DNA of 64,000 nucleotides from contig NC_056745.1 of NCBI RefSeq assembly GCF_019279795.1, positions 504,279,250 through 504,343,249 of the forward strand, given 5' to 3'. Of this stretch, positions 23,609 through 34,115 are shown in pieces (position 1 is the stretch's first letter; each line of letters begins with the position of its first letter). A model generated the notes under the pieces. It had not been told where the DNA came from. It saw nothing but the letters and a program-made list of their open reading frames with translations, and did not search any database. This DNA comes from Protopterus annectens (lineage: Eukaryota; Chordata; Ceratodontiformes; Protopteridae). A program made the translations under genes and the position numbers.

Positions 23609-23774
23609 CTTTGTCTTCTTTCCCTGACTAAACTAAACTAACAAAAAAAATTAAAAAGAACTGTTGTGAAATGAAACTCTGAATATTTACTGTGTGGCTG
23701 CTGAGAGAATGTACACCTTTACTGACAACTGCTTACAGGCTAGAGAAGTTCAATATCCACACCACTGCTCACCA

Positions 23775-24400
23775 ATATGTGGCATCCCCACTCTGGGCCA
23801 ATAATCAAGGAGCCTGAATCCTCACCACTGACACTGGAGAGGGACGTTCACTTGGAATACAAATGGATACATTCAGTACTTCAGATGCAGACCTCTCTTA
23901 AGAGAACACAGGGAACAGACTGGGGGACTGGTTCATCTCTTTCTCTCTCCAGCCCTCCAGTAAGACTCCCCACTGGCACAGCTTTAGAGCAGAGTCCTTA
24001 GTCCAGGGTTTCAAGCAAAGTCCTCCAGCACCCTCTCGGTGAAACCAGTGCCTTGTATCCCTGTTTTTCTAAGGGCAAGCCACAATGAAAAGTTTAAATA
24101 TATTTAATAATAAAATAACATGAAACTACTAAATATCTATTTACAGTAAACACCAGAGTTTCAATCACAGGAAATATAAAAAAAAAAAAAAAAGCTGGAA
24201 AAATTCACACAGTTAAAGTAAAACAATACTTAACCATTCTCACTATATTTTCCAGACAAATCTAAAGAGTAGTAGTCCCTGGTCACTTACTAGCGCAAGG
24301 CAAGATGAAGTGGGTGAGTGGCCTTCCTCCATCAGGTTTCAAGAAAAGACTGCCCTGAGAGACTTCCGTCTCCTTTTATATTAAAAGATTATTTCTGTAC
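23775..24400 (-). repeat. LTR of the truncated Gypsy-like element (5' LTR, minimum extent)
   Basis: The inner edge is set by the TGTGGCATCCCCACTCTGGG match to 22432. Moving right there is AT-rich R/U5-like DNA, a 14-A run at 24178-24193, and a minus-strand TATAAAAGG at 24380-24372. The candidate primer-binding site (TGGTGAGCAGTGGTG on the minus strand) touches the inner edge. Confidence 0.5.
24372..24380 (-). promoter_or_regulatory. LTR TATA box
   Basis: TATAAAAGG on the minus strand, placed in the LTR upstream of the gag fragment and followed by a G/C-richer leader. Activity is inferred. Confidence 0.45.
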
Positions 24401-24682
24401 AGAATGACATCACATACATCTGCCCATCTAACTTCTGGTTCCCATGCAACCCCCATTGCTTGAAGCTGCTAGGATTTAGCACCTTTGTAGTACCATACAT
24501 ACAGATAGAGCTTTGCTGTTACTGGCAGTCATAAAACCATTGTAACACTTTTACTCATTCTACAGAGCTAAGCCATACTTCTTACAGACATTGTGTCTCT
24601 GGCTACATTCAAACCTGTGAGATAACATCTTTATGGACTAATTTAATTTCAGCTATTTTTCAAAGTTTGCTGCAGCTGAATT

Positions 24683-24755
24683 GTGATTAACCTCTTCTCT
24701 TAGAGTATCCAAGCTGGATGTGATTAACCTCTTCTCTTCCAGTATCCAATGTTGA
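24683..24755. repeat. 37-bp tandem duplication
   Basis: GTGATTAACCTCTTCTCTT followed by a (TA/CC)(G)AGTATCCAA-type stretch occurs at 24683 and again at 24720, period 37 bp, possibly within the outer part of the LTR. Confidence 0.75.
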
Positions 24756-25569
24756 AACATATACATTTAATTCAGCTACAACAATACATGTACATTTCTT
24801 TTCTTTCCGACAGGGCACACTGTTGATACATTTTAACATAAGCAACTTTACAAATACATGTTTTAAACACGAGCATCTGTACAAATTAGTTTGACACACA
24901 AATGGCATACAATTTTTTTACTAGATTCCAGCTAGCTGTGTTGGCATATGTTACACATCCACTGTCCTACTTCTCCTGGCATGGCTGGCAGTACCTCCTG
25001 TCATTACAAGCCCAAACTAAAGCCTACACAGCAGCACTCACATTACAGTGACTCAGAAAAACGGCAGTGGATTTCACATGCAGCAGGCCTGTACAACAGT
25101 AGCCATTTATGATGCTGGCATATTTATGGTCAGAAGGAACAAAGGGTACATAAGCATGCATGATTATGCCAGCAGAAGCAGGTACTATGCCTTATGTAGA
25201 CTTTTTAGTGATACAGTCAGCCTGCATATGTAAGTTAGCCTCCCACCTCTAAGATTTTTCCCTGTATAAAAATTTCTTTACACTCTACAGACTATACAAT
25301 TTGTGAAGGCATACTATTCAAACAGTCTCACCTTTCCACTGTAGTGCTTTCTGAACACCAATGTGGTTCTTTACCTGCCAGTTTCTTTAAGTTTTAGTAA
25401 GTTACAGTGAGGCAATCTAACCATTTATGAACACAGACCTATAAGCACATACATTAGCTTTCAAAAATTTCATAGTATTCACCTCACCATTCAAATCTAA
25501 AGAAAGTCATATATGTTACTATGTTAGATGCAGTTAAAACATATTCCCAGTAAATTATCAGTGACCTAC
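24756..25569. other. intron sequence beside host exon
   Basis: No repeat family or further exon was recognised. The donor of the host exon occupies 25564-25569 (GTAGGT on the minus strand). Confidence 0.5.
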
Positions 25570-25647
25570 CTTTCCCTGGGCTTCTTTTAACTGCTTCTCA
25601 GCTGTGGCTTGCTTCTCATTAGCTTCTCGCACCATCTTGTGAGCTTC
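25570..25647 (-). CDS. RAB3IP: host exon: Sec2-domain segment of RAB3IP (Rabin8)
   Basis: A 78-bp exon on the minus strand. TGTTTCATTCTGTTTAG (a pyrimidine tract with acceptor AG at 25649-25648) precedes it and GTAGGT (25569-25564) follows it. It encodes exactly 26 codons, phase 0 on both sides, beginning EAHKMVREANEK and ending KQLKEAQGK. I recognise this as the conserved coiled-coil Sec2 GEF domain shared by RAB3IP/Rabin8 and its paralogue RAB3IL1. The ATAEKQLKEAQGK wording fits RAB3IP better. The protein activates Rab8 in vesicle transport and ciliogenesis. The exon has no stop and is far better conserved than its surroundings. Flanking exons are outside the window or were not found, so the window lies in long introns of this gene. 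Paralogue choice is the main uncertainty. Confidence 0.85.
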
Positions 25648-26239
25648 CTAAACAGAATGAAACAGCATATAGTAAACGTTCTGTGTTACGAAACTTACCA
25701 TACATTGTTAATGTTAAATATTACATGCAATGGCCCACAAGAAGGGAGTATCAAACCAAAAGAGAAACAGTTAATCAGAAGGGAATGGTATGTATAACAA
25801 AGCTGGAAATCTCTGCTCCCAAAGTATGACAGCAGCTGAAAGCTAATATATCAAGAAAGGTAGGTGGATTGTCGCTCATTCGTCTCTAAACCACACAAGA
25901 AGGCTGGGGTGTTCGATTATATACTTTAATGCATAGAAACACATCAGAATGGATAGCAGCATCACTAAATATGAACAAACTAGTTAACAGACAGACCTTA
26001 CATACATACATACATCTCAACTGCTTACTAAAAAATGGCAGTCAGACTTGCATGTGCTCAGTATTTATACACTTGTGCAAGCCCTTGGATAGCTATACAG
26101 ACAAACTGATCTACATCCTCCCCTTAGAAAGACTGTCTGGTATACAAAACAGTATCAGAGATAGACATGCATTAGTATAAACACTGGAAACAAAACACAA
26201 TGTTCATGTCAGTTACTTTGTACCTGCTACAGGGTTTAG
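25648..26239. other. intron sequence upstream of host exon
   Basis: Starts with the acceptor site of the exon. The remainder shows only short frames and no recognised repeat. Confidence 0.45.
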
Positions 26240-27270
26240 AGATTCAACCACATCTTGTAACATAACAGTTGGGACCAAATTTAGCAACAGGGACAGTCTG
26301 CGGTGCACAACTTGTATCAGGAACTTCTGGATTAATCACAGGAATGGGAATGTCCTTTGAAACTTCCTCAGGAACTGGAACACAGGGACAACTCACTCTC
26401 AGATAAAGAGTCTTTCTCACAGGCTATGTGCTGTGGTATAGGCTCGGACCCCGATCTCAAATATTTCCGATTCTGCCTAAAGATCGCTCCTTTAGATTCC
26501 ACAGTGTACGATCTCGGCTCTGGATCAATATCCTTCACAACACCAATCCGATCATAACCTCTGGATGTTTGCATCCTTACCACTTCTTCTCGTAATGGAT
26601 TGAAAGGTTTACTGCTGTGTTAAACGCTTCTTCAACAGACTGGTTTTCACTAACATGTTGTTCTTGACACATTGAACCAACAACTGACTACTGATTGTAT
26701 TATGGTTCTAGTTTGTCTCGACAGAAGTCTCTGAGCAGATGAACCAAGATGTTTATCAAGAGGAACATTTCTGAGACTGAAGAGATTCAGGAAAACATCA
26801 CTATTATCTTGTTTTGACTTCTCTAGTAACTGTTTTGCACTTTGAACTGCACATTCTGCCAAAAGATTTGACTGCGGGTACCCTTGACTACTTGTGACAT
26901 CAGTAAAGTCCCATTCTTCAGCAAATCTTTTGAACTGTTGGCTTATAAACTGCGTGCCATTTTCAGAAATAACTTTGTGTGGACTACCATGGACTGCAAA
27001 ATGATGTTCATCTTAGTAATGACAGTATTGGATGCTACATTGGGAAGTAGGTCAATCTCGAACCAACTGGAGTAAGAGTTTACCAACACCAAATAATGTT
27101 AACCATTCCACTTGAAAATGTCCATGGCTACTGTCGACCAAGGTAGTTCAGAATTTGGTTAAGCTGAAGTAGTTCCTTCTGTTTATGTGGCTTTGTACTA
27201 TTGCACACTGAACAAGATAAAAATGTTCCTTCAATGTCATGCGATATAGAAGGCCAAAATACTAGTCCTC
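26240..27270 (-). pseudogene. pol: Gypsy integrase remnant
   Basis: At 27128-27250 is the C-x-x-C half of the zinc-binding domain (TFLSCSVCNSTKPHKQKELL). Near 26880-26940 and below is the distal core (EEWDFTDVTSSQGYPQSN and LLAECAVQSAKQLL, including the candidate Glu of D-D-E). Segment 26368-26583 (VRMQTSRGYDRIGVVKDIDP...RSYTV) is the C-terminal DNA-binding part. A Pro/Val-rich tail runs to about 26240. The core is crossed by stops, with TAG and frame changes between 26650 and 27120. Confidence 0.75.
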
Positions 27271-28760
27271 TAGCCCTTCTTTTGGAAGAGCTGGTACCTG
27301 GGTGACAAGACAGTAATGTACTCTTACTGCAAGGACTTTGGAACATCACTTTTGGTCCTTTCATTATTACATCTTTGTCAGACAAAATCTCATTTATGTA
27401 TGGAAAATAAGGTTGCACTTCTTGAGGTAAACTAGATTGCTCTGACGGCCATCTGTGATTGATAAAGTAGTTGAGCCTTTGTAAAACTGGATCTTTGGCT
27501 GTGTGATCTCTCAGCTCATTGAGACATGTGAAAGAAGTATTTCTCACTTCCATGACTTCAAAATCAAGGTTCTCATTCTCGGGCTGTTCTGTGGTGTTTC
27601 TGGGCGATCTGGATAAACTATCAGCAAGATAAAGTAGTATGCTTTTCTTGTAGACAAGACTGAAATGATACTTTTGCAATCTCAGCATCATACACTGTAG
27701 TCTGGCTGGAGCTGAATGCATATGCTTTCTCAAGATAGTGATTAAAGGTTGGTGGTCTGTTTTGATCTGGACAGGTCGACCATAAACATTATCATGGAAA
27801 TTCGAGCATGCAAACACAATTTCTAAAAGCTCTTTCTCAATCTGGGCATAATGCATCTCAGTTTTGGTAATAGTTGTCAATGCATAGGCAACAGGTTGAT
27901 CTTCTTGTAGAATGACTGCATCTCAACCAAATTTTAAAGCATCACAGGAAAGTGTTACTGGCTTGTGAACATCATAGTATCAGAGTGTTGGTGGACTAGC
28001 AATTCTCTGTTTCATGACATCAAATGCTCTTTGGTGTTGCTCTAACAAAAACCAGGATACATCTGTACGTGTCAGCTCTCTGAGTGGTGCTGAAAGTTGG
28101 CTCAAGTCTGGAATGAACTTATCTAGGTAGTTGACCATGACAAGGAAATGTTGCAAGGCATTGTCTGGTGCTGGCATCTCAAGAATGGCTGTTTGTTTTG
28201 AAGGGTCTGGTCATAAGCCTCTACAAGTAAATAAATTACCAACATAAACAATTTCTTATATCTTGAACTTGCATTTCTATGCACTAAGCTTAAGATTCAC
28301 TTGACATGCCCTTTCTAGAACTTTTCTAAGGTTTCTGTCATGCTCTGCTTCATTACAAACTCCTACCAGTATGTTTACTATAACAGCACAAGGATACTCT
28401 GAAAAAATTTGCTCTATTGCTCATTGAAAGACTTCACTTGCAGAATTTATCCCAGATGGCATTCTCAAAAATCTGTACCTGCCAAATGGAGTACTGAATA
28501 TAGTGAGCAATAATAACTTCTTGTCAAGCTGAATTTGCCAAAATGAACTCTCTGCATCCAAGACAGAAAAAATAGTGGCATTTGGAATCAAGGCTGTGAC
28601 ATCCTCAACTGTGCACATTGGAAGATGAGGTCTTTTTAATGCTTGTTTAGATCTTGTGAGTCAATACATATTCTGATGTCATCTGAGCTTTTCTTTTTCT
28701 TATGAGCTACCACCATAGAAGATACTCACTCAGTTGGAGTTTGAACAGGACAAATCACAC
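27271..28760 (-). pseudogene. pol: Gypsy RT-RNase H remnant
   Basis: RT is seen at 28421-28618 (FSVLDAESSFWQIQLD, then FGRYRFLRMPSGINSASEVF). The following catalytic box reads CAVIVNILVG near 28370 where YVDDILV is expected, so the active-site aspartates are gone. 27980-28177 is the thumb/connection (FLVMVNYLDKFIPDLSQLSA). RNase H is open at 27128-27880 (YAQIEKELLEIVFACSNFHD, TDHQPLITIL, YLADSLSRSP). A dead polymerase is certain from the active-site change alone. Confidence 0.85.
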
Positions 28761-29089
28761 CTTGTCGCACCATTTTATCCAACAAGGATTTGACTCTGTC
28801 CTGCACGGCTACTGGAACTTTTTGTGCCGACCTGACAACTGGACTGACCATTGGGTCTAACTTCATGGAGTACACAGCTGGAAGTTTGCTTAGTTTGTCT
28901 TTGAAAAGATCAGCATAGGTAGAAAAATGTACTGGGCAAAATTATAGTGGTCTTTTAAGCTAACAAGGTGGACATCCTTATTAAATGAAAGCAGTCCCAT
29001 TTTCAAACTGTCTCTGACCCTAATAATGACTGGACAAGCCTCTTGACCACACAGAATAACAAGTTGGAGCTTCTTCCAGCAGAGTAACA

Positions 29090-29340
29090 TCAAAACACTA
29101 CTGAGCCTTCGGTCTGAATTTCTTCACCTCCATAAGCAATAAGCTTCGCAGACCTTGCCAAATCAAGCCTTTCACCTTTATATACTCTGGCAAATATTTC
29201 TGCTGACGTAACATTGCACTTGGAGCCTGTATCAACTTTGAGCTCTATGGGTTTGCCATTTACCTGAACAGTAGAAAATACTTCATTCTCTGCCCTTAAA
29301 TCTACTGCATTGACCATTTCATGTAGCACTGACGCGCCAT
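29090..29340 (-). pseudogene. pol: Gypsy aspartic protease remnant
   Basis: Open stretch with VQVNGKPIELKVDTGSKCNV, the DTGS-type catalytic signature of a retropepsin, followed by IAYGGEEIQTEG, which fits the flap-to-helix part. It lies between the gag knuckle remnant and RT, the normal Gypsy position. Confidence 0.75.
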
Positions 29341-29399
29341 CAACATAAAGAGTAAAACGACCACTATCTAACTGATCAACTCGTTTCTTAAAATGTTCC

Positions 29400-29995
29400 C
29401 TTTTAATAAAAGAATGTGGGCCTTCGGATTTAGAAAACCTTTTGAAATGATTCCATTTACTGCATTTATGGTACTGTTGACCAAAAACTGAACATTTTTC
29501 CTTTTAGATTCATGGCTTCCACCACAATTACGACAGCTGGCACTGAAACTGGGTTGGGTCCCATGCTTTGAGCTTACTGACTCACTCTTATGCTTCACTG
29601 AGACTGTGTGAACTCTGGGGTTTACCAGTGAGTACTGCAGAGATTACGACTGCTGCCATGTGCTTGGGCCTGTTTCTTCTAATAATGTGCTTCATACTAC
29701 AAACATGAGATTTATCGCTGTGCCTTCTTGAGCTATTCTCATCTTTTAAGCATATCTGTGCGCTTTTCTGTGAGCTTGTATATCTGACAAATTTCAATGG
29801 CATTATTTAAAGTTAAATTGCTGTCATGAAGCAAAATCTTTCTCATGGCATCATCTTTTATACCACACACAAAAGTCTGTCCTTTATCAACTCATCCCTT
29901 AAATCACCAAATCTGCATGTTTTAGCTTTATTTCCAAGGTCAGTTATATATGCTGCAAAAGGTTTACCAGGCTTCTGATCTCTTGTGTAAAAAAA
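29400..29995 (-). pseudogene. gag: Gypsy gag, 3' part
   Basis: From 29995 downward the reading carries the conserved Gag capsid wording TRDQKPGKPFAAYITDLGNK and AKTCRFGDLRDELI, then a Cys motif (CRNCGG at about 29520-29545), a nucleocapsid knuckle remnant. The beginning of the same gene is at 47081-47415. The break is exactly the left end of DIRS element B. Confidence 0.75.
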
Positions 29996-30030
29996 GAAGT
30001 TATATACTTACCATAACGTTTCCATGTTTG

Positions 30031-30152
30031 TAGTCCATCTCGCCTACATTCTTGCTGGATGGGTTCGTAGTCGATATTTGGCTCCAACTCAGCCGATACT
30101 AAAGCTCGAGAGCTTTAACTGGCTCGAGGCTAACCCCAATCCCATGGTGCCT
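30031..30152. repeat. B left inverted terminal repeat
   Basis: TAGTCCATCTCGCCTACATT to CCCATGGTGCC; inverse of 46950-47072 with scattered differences. It contains AAAGCTCGAGAGCTTT, a perfect palindrome. Confidence 0.9.
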
Positions 30153-30360
30153 CACGGCAATTCCCCAAATCTTGTTTGCAAGAAAGCAATAAGTACCTAA
30201 AAGGTATGAATTTTCAGAAACTGTATACATACAGACAAAAAATTTTTGTAACAATCCATGCCAGGTGGACAACAACTAAAACAGGTCAGACAGCACCAGT
30301 ATAGTCCACCAGATCCTCCAGAAACAAGAAAGGGGTAGGAGGGAGGGACGCAAGAATGTA

Positions 30361-30450
30361 GGCGAGATGGGCTACAACCATGGAACGTTATGGCAAGTAC
30401 AGAACTTCTTCATGTTATGTAGTCCTACCTCGCCATAATTCTTGCTGGAT
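30361..30450. repeat. B internal complementary region
   Basis: The left half is the reverse complement of the left terminus (GGAACGTTATGGCAAGTACA) and the right half that of the right terminus (CATGTTATGTAGTCCTACCT). They meet at about 30410/30411, again a joined-ends copy. Confidence 0.85.
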
Positions 30451-30500
30451 AGGACAGTGTCCCTAGCACCTTTATCCTGGGTGACAAGTGAAGAGACTCT

Positions 30501-31349
30501 TCAGCACAGTGGACCCAAAGGATGACCTGTCCCGGGAGGCCAAATCCAATTTGTAATGAGTGACAAAAGTATGTGGTCTTGCCCAAGTAGCTGCTGTGCA
30601 AATAGTATCAATTGGGAGCCCAGATCTAAAGCACATGAAGTAGATATTGCTCTAGAAGAATGGCATTTTACTTTGTTACGTAATTGTTTGCCAGCAGTAC
30701 GATAAGGAAAGGAAATGCAATCCGAAAGCCATTTTGAAAGAGTAACCTTTGAAACAGGCAAGCCCTTATTCTTTGTCAGAAAAGGAAACAAATAATTGAT
30801 CTGATTTTCTGAATTCTTTAGCCCTGTGCAAGTAAAACCTGAGAATTCTGTGAACGTCTAATTGGTACAGTCTATACTCAGATTTATTAGAGTGGTTCAG
30901 AAAAAAACACTGGTAGTTCAATAGTAGTGTTCAGATTATGCTCCGAGCATACCTTGGGAAGAAAGGAGGGGGTATATGAGTGAGACTTTCTCCTTGTAGA
31001 AAATAATGTAAGGAGGTTGAATAGTAAGAGCTTGCAGTTCTGAGACTCGCTTAGCAGATGTTATGGCTACTAAGAATAGTGTTTTCCAAGACAATTTCAG
31101 AACTGATGAGGGCTCAAAGGGTGCAGACATTAAAGATGAGAGGACTAAGTTTAAGTCCCAGGGTTCTAATGGCTGTTTGATTAGAGGCCTGAGAAGGAGA
31201 ACTCCTTTCAAAAAGGCTTTGCACAAAGAGTGTGACATGATTGGATTTCCCATGAAGCCAAATTGAAACTGAACTCTGACTGTAGCGGCTGCAGCTCCTT
31301 CATGAAAAATTGACGCAAGGAAGGATAGAATAGATTCTACAGGAGTCAT
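30501..31349 (-). pseudogene. B tyrosine recombinase
   Basis: 30936-31349 holds SAKRVSELQALT with the first catalytic Arg and the MTPVESILSFLASIFHEGAA core-binding part. 30501-30791 holds LPVSKVTLSKWLSDC and KCHSSRAISTSCAL (His-x-x-Arg box). The Tyr region (about 30530-30600) is in a shifted frame. Compared with B', a segment between the R and H boxes (about 30792-30935) is out of frame. Inactive. Confidence 0.8.
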
Positions 31350-31511
31350 AGGGATCTAAGCCTTGGTTTGCAGCCCAAATAGAAAACCTATTCCATTTGC
31401 TGGAGTATAATTTCTGAGTGGAAGGCTTATGGGGATGAGATCAGAATGTGTTTGACAGAAGGAGATACAGGAATGCAACTGGGTATTTGTGGAACTGGAG
31501 CAGCCATGCTG

Positions 31512-32274
31512 TCAATTAGGGTGTGGATGGTGGGATGGAACTGTCCCGATTGATGAATCAGGAGGTCTGGAGATGGGTCCAGAATCCATGGTTTCTCCAA
31601 AAGGTAGGGCCACAGGAAGTGAAACCATACTTGTCAAGGCCAGTAAGGAGGAATGAGGATCAGGGTACTCCTCAACTGTTTTGCTTTCTGTATTACCTTT
31701 GGGATGAGAGGAAAAGGTGGGAAGGCATAAAGAAGTCCCGGGGGCCAATTGCGGACTAGAGCACCCCTGGATGACATTCCCAGATGGGGAATGAGGGCAA
31801 AGTAGCTGCTGCATTTGGTGTTCAGGTGAACGGTGAATAGGTCGCAGCAAGGCTGGCCCTATCTGTAAAAGATCTCTTTCCCAACTTCTGCATTCAGGGA
31901 CCACTCGTGAGGCATCAAAATTGTTTGGCTGAGTTTATCTGCTATTACGTTGGATTTCTCCGGGATGTGCGTTGCTACCAGAAAACGTTGAGTGTCCATC
32001 GCCCATTTCCAAACTCTTAAGGCCTTTCAGTAAAGCGGGTAAGATTTGGTTCCCCCTTGCTTGTTTATGTACCACACGACAGACATGTTTGTCTGACTGG
32101 ATTGCAATTGTCCCGGTGGGAAGGGAGCTGTGAAGTGCTTGCAACGCATACAGCATTGCTCTTATCTCCAGAACACTGATGTGCAAGTGGTTCTCGTAGT
32201 TCTGCAAAGTACCTTGGACTGTTATTCCCAGATAATGCCCCCTCCCACCCTATCTGGGAAGCGTCCGGGGTCAA
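31512..32274 (-). pseudogene. B RNase H and methyltransferase-like segment (3' of the insertion)
   Basis: 32065-32274 gives TPDASQIGWEGALSG, the RNase H entry, and 31935-32207 gives HLHISVLEIRAMLYALQALH. The distal part (about 31512-31904) reads in frames matching the methyltransferase-like region of B'. The gene is cut at 32276 by element A1 and its RT part resumes at 43330. Confidence 0.8.
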
Positions 32275-32323
32275 AAAGTACAGTTGTGTACACTTACCAT
32301 AAATGTAGATGTTAGAGTGTATT

Positions 32324-32489
32324 CACGGCTGCAGTCATCACATTTGGGTTATCTGCTTGCAGTAGCCATCAGTCGGCCTGATTAACAAAGTCTTGGGTCC
32401 TGAGTGAGCTGCCGTCCCTTCTTCCGTGACGTCAAGTTGTCGGGGGTATAAAACATGCAGCCAATGCCATTACATCAGTTTTTCTTGCC
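32324..32489. repeat. A1 left inverted terminal repeat with CRE-TATA
   Basis: Inverse of 43156-43314. It carries TGACGTCA at 32427-32434 and TATAAAA at 32447-32453 on the plus strand, 12 bp apart, directed inward and antisense to the ORFs. Confidence 0.9.
32427..32453 (+). promoter_or_regulatory. A1 left-end CRE-N12-TATA (antisense promoter candidate)
   Basis: Same module and spacing as the ORF1-side promoter, but at the opposite end and facing into the element. Activity is inferred. Confidence 0.55.
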
Positions 32490-32650
32490 CCATATGTCAG
32501 GTGCCCCCAATGGGAAGCAATTAAATCTATAAGTATACATGGTTATACCTCCAACAAAAAAGCAAATATACCAAAAAGTTTTGAGCATAATAAAGGAGAG
32601 TAGAGGTACAGCCAAAAGAAGTAAGGGGGCTGGAGGGAGGGTAACCAGGA

Positions 32651-32745
32651 CTGCAACAGTGAATACACTCGAACATCTACATTTATGGTAAGTGTACACA
32701 ACTGCACTATGTTCTTCATGTTTCACTGTTGCAGTCATCACATTT
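32651..32745. repeat. A1 internal complementary region
   Basis: Reverse complement of the left terminus up to 32708 (ACACAACTGCACT), then of the right terminus from 32709 (ATGTTCTTCATGTTTCACTG). Confidence 0.85.
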
Positions 32746-32781
32746 GGGTAGATTTCCAAAGCTAAGGATGGGAGGAGGAAT

Positions 32782-34115
32782 TTAGATAGCATTAGGACCA
32801 GCTATAAGGCCCTGCAAGACTGCAGTGGCAAAACCAGCTCTGGATTTAGAGAAAATTGGCAGATGGTAATGCTTGGTGAAAGTATGTACAGAACTCCAGG
32901 TAGCAGCTTCTAGGATGTCCCTGGTAGGGACACCTCTGAGAAAGGCTGTAGAGGTAGATGCAGCCCTGGTTGAGTGGGGTTTAATCCCCTGTGGGATAGG
33001 TTTTCCATGGTGCTTGTAGCAGAAATTAATGCAATGGCCTATCCATTTGGAAATGGTTTGCTTTGAAATAGCCTTGCCCTCTGCCCCTGCAGCAAATGCC
33101 ACCAGCAGTTGGTCAGAATTCCTTTGAGGTTTAGTCCTGTCCAAGTAGAATCTAAGTTGTCTGTGCATATCTAAGGAGTGCAGTATCCATTCCCCTTTTT
33201 TCTGTGGATTAGGAAAGAAGGTTGGCAAATGAATGGACTGATTGAGGGCCACACTGGATACCACCTTGGACATGAAGGAGGGATTGGTCCTGAGAGACAC
33301 CCTGTCCGCATAAAAGATGATGAAAGGCTCCACTGTCATGAGGGCCTGTAATTCAGATACCATTCTTGCTGAAGTGATTGCTAAAAGGAAAGCTGTTTTC
33401 CAAGAAAGAAATTTTAAGTCTGCAGTAACAGCTGGCTCGAAAGGAGGAAGAGTGAGTTTTCCAATACAAAGTTAAGGTTCCATACTGGAGTTGAAGCTCT
33501 CCTGGGTGGTCGTAAATTTTTGGCCCCTCTGAAGAACTGTTTGAGCAGTGGATGAGAGAAGAGGGCAGGTTCTGTGCTACAATGAGCTGAAATGGCTGAG
33601 GCATGAATTTTGATGGAGGAGAAAGACAGGCCCTTGTGAAGTATCTCAGTTAAGTATTGCAAAATCTGAGGTAAGCTGGGTACTGCTGTGCTCATCCCTT
33701 GGGAGTGGTTCCAGGCACAGAATCCTTTCCATTTTTCAGCATAAGATTTTCTAGTACTAGGCCTCCTTGCTTCTAAAATGACATTCATCACTGGTTTACC
33801 GAGGGTACAGAGGTAATTAGCCAGGCTGCTAGGTTCAGTGTTTGAAGCTGAGGGTGCAGGATCTGGTACTCCTGCTGAGACAATAAGGTAGGAGTCTGGG
33901 GCAGGTGCCATGGGGCCAACTGTGACACACTGCACAAGAGGGGGTACCAGTGTTGGCGTGGCCAGTCTAGTGCAATCAAAATCGTCCTTGGTTTGTCTTG
34001 TTTGATCTTTAGTAGTACGTTGGAGAGCAGAGGCAGAAGGAGGAAAGGCATAAACTGATTTTGTGGGGAGTCCTTGTGCAAAGTTTGTCCAATTGATAGT
34101 TCTGGGGGGAGGCAA
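32782..34115 (-). pseudogene. A1 tyrosine recombinase
   Basis: Segment 32782-33363 starts at VSELQALM (just after the first catalytic Arg). It continues through LDMHRQLRFYLDRTK and PHSTRAASTSTAF (His-x-x-Arg) to TWSSVHTFTKHYHLPIF (Tyr), so both distal catalytic boxes are in one frame. The N-terminal core-binding part (RRPSTRKSYAEKWKGFCAWN) is at 33414-34115 in another frame, with a break near 33350-33480. One of the better preserved recombinases here. Confidence 0.85.

Larger units (their letters stand above)
22432..24400 (-). mobile_element. truncated Gypsy-like LTR retrotransposon remnant
   Basis: On the plus strand TGTGATGTTCCCACTCTGGG at 22432 and TGTGGCATCCCCACTCTGGG at 23775 are two copies of one LTR edge, both followed by CCA(C/A)TAATCAAGGAGCC. 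Between them is a gag fragment (23139-23608). The left copy loses similarity after about 40 bp, so the element has lost most of its pol and its 3' LTR. The right LTR runs at least to the TATA box at 24380; its outer edge is uncertain. Confidence 0.6.
26240..29995 (-). mobile_element. Ty3/Gypsy retrotransposon, 3' portion (split by DIRS B)
   Basis: The order on the minus strand is gag 3' part (29995-29400), protease (about 29329-29090), RT (28760-28000), RNase H (27880-27400), integrase (27260-26370) and a proline-rich tail. The missing gag 5' part lies at 47081-47415, beyond the inserted DIRS stack. Integrase after RNase H identifies Ty3/Gypsy. No LTR was recognised at the left edge, so the boundary near 26240 is approximate. 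Many stops and frame breaks make it inactive. Confidence 0.85.

Noticed and set aside
25048-25233. 61-codon plus-strand open frame as a second host exon
   Set aside because: No splice signals or recognisable domain, and it is on the opposite strand to the host exon.
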